From the NCBI GenBank assembly GCA_012512545.1, contig JAAZDZ010000570.1, positions 1 to 9,127 on the forward strand: a stretch of DNA of 9,127 nt. The letters run 5' to 3'. The notes under the pieces were generated by a model. The model searched no databases. It saw only the letters and a program-made list of their open reading frames with translations, and had not been told where the DNA came from. Source of the stretch: Alcaligenaceae bacterium. GTDB taxonomy: Bacteria > Pseudomonadota > Gammaproteobacteria > Burkholderiales > Burkholderiaceae_B. Both the position numbers and the translations under genes were made by a program. Shown piece after piece: positions 5,271-9,127 of this stretch (the first letter of the stretch is position 1; the number at the start of each line of letters is the position of its first letter).

Positions 5271-5981
5271 ATGAACCATGAGTCAACTCCCCAAGCCTCA
5301 GAGATTGATCACGCCCCTATTCCGGCCCTATGCGTTGCCCGCGTCCCCATCTTCAATCACTTGCCGTCTGAAGCGCTTTCAATCATTGCAGACAAAGCCG
5401 TCATGCGCCCTTATAAGCGCGGTGAGTTTATTCACCGGGGCGGCGATGCCTCTGACAAACTTTTCATTGTTCACAAAGGCAAGGTCAAGGTATACCGGCT
5501 CTCTGATACGGGCAAAGAACAGCTGGTGCGCATTCTGAAGCCGGGTGATTTCGCGGGCGAACTGGCGTTGTTTTCTGCCACCGCCCATGATTCCTGGGCT
5601 GAGACCATGGAAGCATCGGAGGTCTGTACGATTCATCAGGCCGATGTGCGGGAACTGCTGCTCCAGTACCCCGACATCAGCCTGCATGTGCTGTCGGAGT
5701 TTTCGCGCCGCCTGAGCGCTAGCGAAAAGCAAACGGCCACCATCGCCACCACCTCGATCAACGCACGTCTGGCCCGATACTTGGCCGACCAGGCAGAGCA
5801 CGAAGGCTCCTTCTGTTTCGGCCTGCCGATGAGCCGCAGAGACCTGGCCTCGTTCATGGGTACAACGCCTGAAACCGTCAGCCGAAAATTCGGAGAATTT
5901 GAAGAGGCCGGGTGGATTGCGCAGACGGGGCAGCGAAAAATCGCCATCCTGGATCTTGATGCGCTCTTGCTTATTGAGTGA
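5271..5981 (+). CDS. Crp/Fnr-family transcriptional regulator
   Basis: The 236-residue product has the CRP/FNR layout: a cyclic-nucleotide-binding-type beta-roll (about 25-130, with PGDFAGELALF at 91-101), a dimerisation helix (about 130-160) and a winged helix-turn-helix (about 165-230). The recognition helix TTPETVSRKF contains E201, S204 and R205, equivalent to E209, S212 and R213 of E. coli FNR, which read TTGAT half-sites. Only C21 is near the N-terminus (others C119 and C182), so the FNR four-cysteine [4Fe-4S] motif is missing. A heme-type NO sensor (Dnr-like) or a thiol switch is possible, but this is inference. ATG 5271 is chosen over longer in-frame starts because those overlap the flavocytochrome gene; a weak AAGAG lies 6 bases upstream. 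Its probable target is the adjacent divergent promoter region. Confidence 0.9.
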   Translation: MNHESTPQASEIDHAPIPALCVARVPIFNHLPSEALSIIADKAVMRPYKRGEFIHRGGDASDKLFIVHKGKVKVYRLSDTGKEQLVRILKPGDFAGELALFSATAHDSWAETMEASEVCTIHQADVRELLLQYPDISLHVLSEFSRRLSASEKQTATIATTSINARLARYLADQAEHEGSFCFGLPMSRRDLASFMGTTPETVSRKFGEFEEAGWIAQTGQRKIAILDLDALLLIE

Positions 5982-5984
5982 TGC

Positions 5985-6207
5985 TCAGGGAAAAGCCAGG
6001 AAACGACTCAAACGGCTGATCCCGCCACCACTCGTCATGCTCCTTGCCGGGCTGCCCGGCGTTTGGCGAAGTGTGCCGCAACGTTTTCGTTGGACACTGC
6101 AGGCGCGTATCGTTCAGGGCTTCTTGCACGTTGGCACGAAACCAGGCGTCATGAGCAGCCGGTTCAACAGCGAGAGTGAAATCAGGGCTTTGTGCTTTGG
6201 TTAACAC
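5985..6207 (-). pseudogene. RelB-type antitoxin with frameshift, plus vestigial toxin start
   Basis: From about GTG 6207 the minus strand reads LTKAQSPDFTL and then AAHDAWFRANVQEALNDTR, a motif of small RelB/stability-determinant antitoxins. Just after this, near 6098-6107, the frame breaks. The adjacent frame continues PAVSNENVAAHFAKRRAARQ to TGA at 6035-6037, exactly as the family would. Restoring one base (probably a C in ACGCGCC) would rejoin them. The ATGA at 6038-6035 overlaps the antitoxin stop in the usual antitoxin-toxin coupling arrangement. The second frame (MTSGGISRLSRFLAFP, stop 5985-5987) is far too short for a RelE/ParE toxin. The module therefore looks dead in both parts. The upstream extension to ATG 6258 does not resemble an antitoxin. 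A sequencing error could explain the frameshift but not the missing toxin. Confidence 0.72.
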
Positions 6208-6313
6208 CTTGGCGGGGGAACAAGGATCGTAAAGCGCCTGTGCCCTGCCCCTGTTCATGCACTATGATTTGGTCGGCCCGAAATGACTCCGCAACAAGCT
6301 GGCCCTCCACAGT

Positions 6314-7207
6314 ATGCTCACTTCATTCTCGCCCTATCGCCGCAGCCTGCTCGGCTTGATAGCCGGCGCCTGCCTCCCCTCTGTTTACGCGGCCTCTGCT
6401 CCAGTTTTCAGCGTGCAGACCGAACCCTCATTGGCGCATTGCATCGCCCTGCTGCATGGCGCTTTGAAGGCCGCCGGGTTTCCAGCTGCGCTGGTCAATG
6501 CGCCACACACTTCTGAAGCGCGCAATCTTCACGAAACAACGGCCGGGCGTATCCACGTCAATCTCCTTCCTGCTTCTCCCACTCGACTGGACATGGTGCG
6601 ACGGGGAGATTTGAGAATGATTCCGGTACCTCTTGAGCGCGGCCTGCTGGGGTGGCGCACATCGTTTGTTCTGGACAGCCAGGAAAAGGCTTTACGCCAT
6701 ATCCGGGATCTCGACGACCTGCGGAGATTGACGATCGGTCAGGGCGCAGGCTGGTGGGATGCAGAGGTCTACCGTGCTGCCGGCATCACTACGCGCGAGG
6801 TTCAGGCTTGGCGCAACGGCGAATTTGTAGAACAGATGAAGACAGGAATAATTGACCTGTTTCCATTGGGGCTGGAAGAATCTCTGAGTTATTTCTTGCC
6901 GCATTTTCGGCAGCATCACCAACAGCTGAGACTGGAAACGTCGTTATTGCTCCGTTACCCCTGGTATCGCTTCGTCTGGGTGTCGCCCCACCCCAGCGCT
7001 GATGAGCTGTATGAAGCCCTGCAACACGGCTTCGACATTATTTGCGCCAACGGCGAATTCGAGTCGATCTGGAACCAGATGCGCCTGCTGCCCCCCGCCG
7101 ACTCATGGGAAAAGCGCACTGTCATTGACCTGGACAACCCTTTTTACGGGCCCGACATTGTGCCGCAGCGTTACCGCCACTTGCTGCTCAAGAAAACAAC
7201 ATCGTGA
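6314..7207 (+). CDS. Exported solute-binding-like protein, partner of a diguanylate cyclase
   Basis: The 297-residue product begins with a signal peptide: PYRRSLLGLIAG with a twin arginine before a hydrophobic core, and probable cleavage after VYA at residue 26. C20 is a possible but poor lipobox cysteine. The mature part resembles type-II periplasmic solute-binding folds (SBP_bac_3-like), including IGQGAGWWDAEVYRAAG (141-157) and DLFPLGLEES (181-190), a pattern found in transporter-less sensory binding proteins. No permease or ATPase gene is near. Its TGA (7205-7207) overlaps the next gene's ATG by one base, so the pair is translationally coupled. The likely role is ligand capture and signalling to the membrane diguanylate cyclase. 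There is no strong ribosome binding site before ATG 6314, so the start is moderately certain; a TATGAT -10-like hexamer lies at 6263-6268. Confidence 0.78.
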   Translation: MLTSFSPYRRSLLGLIAGACLPSVYAASAPVFSVQTEPSLAHCIALLHGALKAAGFPAALVNAPHTSEARNLHETTAGRIHVNLLPASPTRLDMVRRGDLRMIPVPLERGLLGWRTSFVLDSQEKALRHIRDLDDLRRLTIGQGAGWWDAEVYRAAGITTREVQAWRNGEFVEQMKTGIIDLFPLGLEESLSYFLPHFRQHHQQLRLETSLLLRYPWYRFVWVSPHPSADELYEALQHGFDIICANGEFESIWNQMRLLPPADSWEKRTVIDLDNPFYGPDIVPQRYRHLLLKKTTS

Positions 7208-8343
7208 TGCCTTCCCGCAAACTTTACACACGCTTCTTGCAGCTGCTGTTGCCATTGCTGGCGCTGGCCTACATCCTGGCCGCCTTCATAACAGCAGCGC
7301 TTTACTATCAGAATCAGATCACAGAAGCCGATAACCAACGCAATAAAACTCTGGACACATTCGCTCATGTCCTGATCAAACCCTTATGGGATTGCAACAG
7401 TCTGACCGCCAGCGGCATCATTCACGCCATGATTCTGCAACCTGAAGTATTGGGGGTGAGTGCGCTGGATCAATGCACGCAGCAACCGATACAAGTTGGC
7501 GTCGCGCCTGAACCTGGTGACAAAAACACATTGTCAACCACACTGCAATATACCGACGAAGCAGGCCGGGTTCACGCCTTGGGTGAGTTGCGTATCGCAT
7601 TTCATTCCATTTCAATTTTTACCGCTGCTTCCCGAAGCCTTGTGCCGCAGCTGGCCGTCTTTTTATCAATGCTGGCAGCGGTACTGGCCAGCGTGCTCTG
7701 GACCGTCAACCGAACTATCGGCTCCCCTCTTGCAACGCTGCGCCAAGCCATGCGCGAACACCGGCCTCTGACCCCCATTCCTGACGACTGGACCGAAGAA
7801 TTGATGGAGGTCACCCAAACCTACAACACTCAGCTGCAGGATCTGCACCGCCAGGCGAGGCACGACCCGTTGACCGGGCTGGCCAACCGCCTGCTGCTGG
7901 AAGAGCATCTGAATCGCACTATCGTTCAAGTCGAACGCACGGGTTCTCAAGGCCATGTACTTCTGCTTGATCTGGACAAATTCAAACCGATCAATGACTC
8001 GTTGGGGCACGCCGCCGGAGATGAGGTGCTGCGAACGGTTGCCCAACGCCTGCTGGCCTGTGTACGCAGCACCGACATCGTTGCCAGGTTGGGAGGCGAC
8101 GAATTCGTCATAGTCACCAGTGATATCCCGTCATATCCCGAGCCTGACAACATCGACGCGCTGGTGCAACGCATTGAGCAGGCCATGAGTGAAACACTTA
8201 ACTGGCACGGAAACACGATAGAGATTTCCTGCAGTATCGGATGGACCCGGTTTAGGCGGGAGGGCAACACCCCCGCCGCCTTGCTCGCGCAGGCAGATGC
8301 TGAAATGTATCAGGTAAAAAAGTCACTGTTGCGTGACAGGTGA
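7207..8343 (+). CDS. Membrane diguanylate cyclase (GGDEF domain)
   Basis: The 378-residue protein makes cyclic di-GMP from two GTP in the inner membrane. Transmembrane helix 1 spans about 11-33. A periplasmic sensor region spans about 34-147, with two cysteines (C63 and C90) that could form a disulfide. Helix 2 spans about 148-168, followed by a HAMP-like linker to about 215. The GGDEF domain has D220-PLTGLANR, LDLDKFK (254-260), an inhibitory I-site RSTD at 287-290 five residues before the motif, and an intact GGDEF at 296-300, so activity and product inhibition are both expected. No EAL domain is present. ATG 7207 overlaps the upstream TGA by one base (TGATG); a GTG one codon earlier is possible. 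The coupled solute-binding-like protein probably docks on the periplasmic region. Confidence 0.9.
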   Translation: MPSRKLYTRFLQLLLPLLALAYILAAFITAALYYQNQITEADNQRNKTLDTFAHVLIKPLWDCNSLTASGIIHAMILQPEVLGVSALDQCTQQPIQVGVAPEPGDKNTLSTTLQYTDEAGRVHALGELRIAFHSISIFTAASRSLVPQLAVFLSMLAAVLASVLWTVNRTIGSPLATLRQAMREHRPLTPIPDDWTEELMEVTQTYNTQLQDLHRQARHDPLTGLANRLLLEEHLNRTIVQVERTGSQGHVLLLDLDKFKPINDSLGHAAGDEVLRTVAQRLLACVRSTDIVARLGGDEFVIVTSDIPSYPEPDNIDALVQRIEQAMSETLNWHGNTIEISCSIGWTRFRREGNTPAALLAQADAEMYQVKKSLLRDR

Positions 8344-8387
8344 CGTCATGGGTATCAATGCCTGGGCGATACGCCGGCCTGCAATTC

Positions 8388-8924
8388 TCACCACATCAAA
8401 TCGTCCGGAATCTTGTATTCCGCATACGGGTCATCTTCAGCAGGCTGTAATTCGGTTTTCTTGACCCGCACAACGATAGCGGGGTCGCGTTCGGCGATTT
8501 TATCGGCAACGGCTCTGGGAACCAGTTCGGCAGTATCCGCCGGTTTGACGATGACCAGCTGCCCGGCCGCCAGCTGGTCTCTTACTGCTGCCGACACATA
8601 AATGCGTTCGATCTTGCCGCCGTAGGTGTAGTTGTACGCAATATCACCGCTGCCCCTTTCCTGACGGCTTTGCTGAATCATTTGCTGAATCTGCGCCTGA
8701 ATGGCTTTCTTCCGGGCTTCGGCATCGCGCTGTGCATTAAGCTCGCGCACCGTTTCACGTTGCTTCTGCTGTGCCTCAAGCGCAGCCTGACGAGATTCGT
8801 CCAATTCCTGTACGCCTGTGCGGCGTTGTATTTTCTTCTGCCGGCTCTTGTCCTGGTTGGCTCGTTTGATCTTTTTCTGATCGACCAACTTTGCCTTCAA
8901 GAGCTGCTCTTGCAACGAAACCAT
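8388..8924 (-). CDS. DUF2058 family protein (YaiL-like)
   Basis: The 178-residue protein has the DUF2058 layout. The start is MVSLQEQLLKAKLVDQKK, followed by a Lys/Arg/Gln-rich helical or coiled-coil stretch (about 20-92). A compact C-terminal domain contains YNYTYGGKIERIYV (97-110), LVIVKP and a final DPYAEYKIPDDLMW. E. coli YaiL is the best-known relative and has been described as a nucleoprotein or polyadenylation-related factor; the function is not firmly established. The basic helix suggests nucleic-acid binding. The ATG at 8922-8924 has AGGA (8933-8936) 8 bases upstream, so the start is well supported. It is convergent with the diguanylate cyclase gene (44 bp between stops) and lies 50 bp downstream of the EF-hand gene on the same strand. 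Confidence 0.88.
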   Translation of the reverse strand: MVSLQEQLLKAKLVDQKKIKRANQDKSRQKKIQRRTGVQELDESRQAALEAQQKQRETVRELNAQRDAEARKKAIQAQIQQMIQQSRQERGSGDIAYNYTYGGKIERIYVSAAVRDQLAAGQLVIVKPADTAELVPRAVADKIAERDPAIVVRVKKTELQPAEDDPYAEYKIPDDLMW

Positions 8925-8974
8925 CTGAATTGTCCTGAAAAACCATATCTGTGAATCAGCGCGTCGGCGGTGAG

Positions 8975-9127
8975 TCAGCGCCTGGCACCAAACAACGAAC
9001 TGCCGATCTTTACGAGGTCATTCAGACCGAGTTGACCGTCACCGTCCTGATCCAGCAGATTACCTATCAAACCACCCACTGCGCCACCCTGCTGCTGTGC
9101 CTGATGGCGCTCCTGGTTCAGTGTACG
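8975..9127 (-). CDS. EF-hand-containing protein, C-terminal end (partial)
   Basis: The last 50 codons of a gene entering from the right edge are visible; the start lies beyond the window. The tail is Gln/Gly-rich (QAQQQGGAVGGLIGNLLD) and then carries DQDGDGQLGLNDL, a canonical EF-hand loop with D26, D28 and D30, G31, and D37 at the last liganding position. It ends VKIGSSLFGARR before TGA at 8975-8977. The G-G-x-x-G-x-L-L-D lead-in resembles DUF937-type proteins that carry a single calcium loop near the C-terminus; this assignment is tentative. It lies 50 bp upstream of, and in the same direction as, the DUF2058 gene. Confidence 0.7.
   Translation of the reverse strand, partial: RTLNQERHQAQQQGGAVGGLIGNLLDQDGDGQLGLNDLVKIGSSLFGARR

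Noticed and set aside
5379..5801. 140-codon minus-strand open frame
   Set aside because: It is antisense to the Crp/Fnr gene and lacks recognisable motifs.
8341..8348. TGACGTCA palindrome between convergent genes
   Set aside because: It overlaps the stop codon of the diguanylate cyclase gene, is only 8 bp, and has no promoter context.
1..9127. CRISPR array, tRNA, rRNA or riboswitch
   Set aside because: No regularly spaced repeats, tRNA-like T-arm with matching acceptor stem, or known aptamer core was seen on either strand by eye.

Overview
The window looks like chromosomal DNA from a betaproteobacterium, most plausibly an Alcaligenaceae-type organism. This rests on the flavour of the proteins (QueG, a DUF2058 protein, a DnrO-like protein, a DUF4142 protein) and on the GC-rich codon use. 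No rRNA or tRNA gene is visible, so the assignment is inference.

Layout, left to right. Bases 1-127 are the right end of an IS3-family insertion sequence, with the last 28 codons of its OrfB transposase. It has cut off the 3' half of an exported DUF4142 gene (97-444, minus). Two housekeeping-type minus-strand genes follow: a zinc-free MDR oxidoreductase (619-1629) and epoxyqueuosine reductase QueG (1744-2877). Bases 2900-3240 are a scar region holding a deleted, frameshifted remnant of a hipA toxin gene, a rho-independent terminator and an inverted repeat.

The most coherent unit is a divergent redox cluster. A DnrO-like four-helix protein (minus, with no recognisable signal peptide) and a NOX/ferric-reductase-like transmembrane flavocytochrome (plus, 3908-5239) flank a 239-bp AT-rich region containing degenerate FNR/Dnr-type sites. 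The flavocytochrome is followed 31 bp later by a Crp/Fnr-family regulator (5271-5981) whose recognition helix keeps the FNR-type E-x-x-S-R residues. A membrane electron-transfer system under NO/oxygen or redox control is a reasonable inference.

Next comes a second decayed toxin-antitoxin module (5985-6207, minus; frameshifted antitoxin and vestigial toxin). It is followed by a translationally coupled pair: an exported solute-binding-like protein and a membrane diguanylate cyclase with intact GGDEF and RxxD motifs. These probably form one ligand-sensing c-di-GMP input device. The right end has a DUF2058 protein and the C-terminus of a gene encoding a perfect EF-hand loop, both on the minus strand.

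Nothing here is clearly a wholly new system. The best candidates for follow-up are the NOX-like/Fnr/DnrO-like cluster, the split sensor/diguanylate-cyclase pair, and the record of mobile-element and toxin-antitoxin decay between conserved genes.
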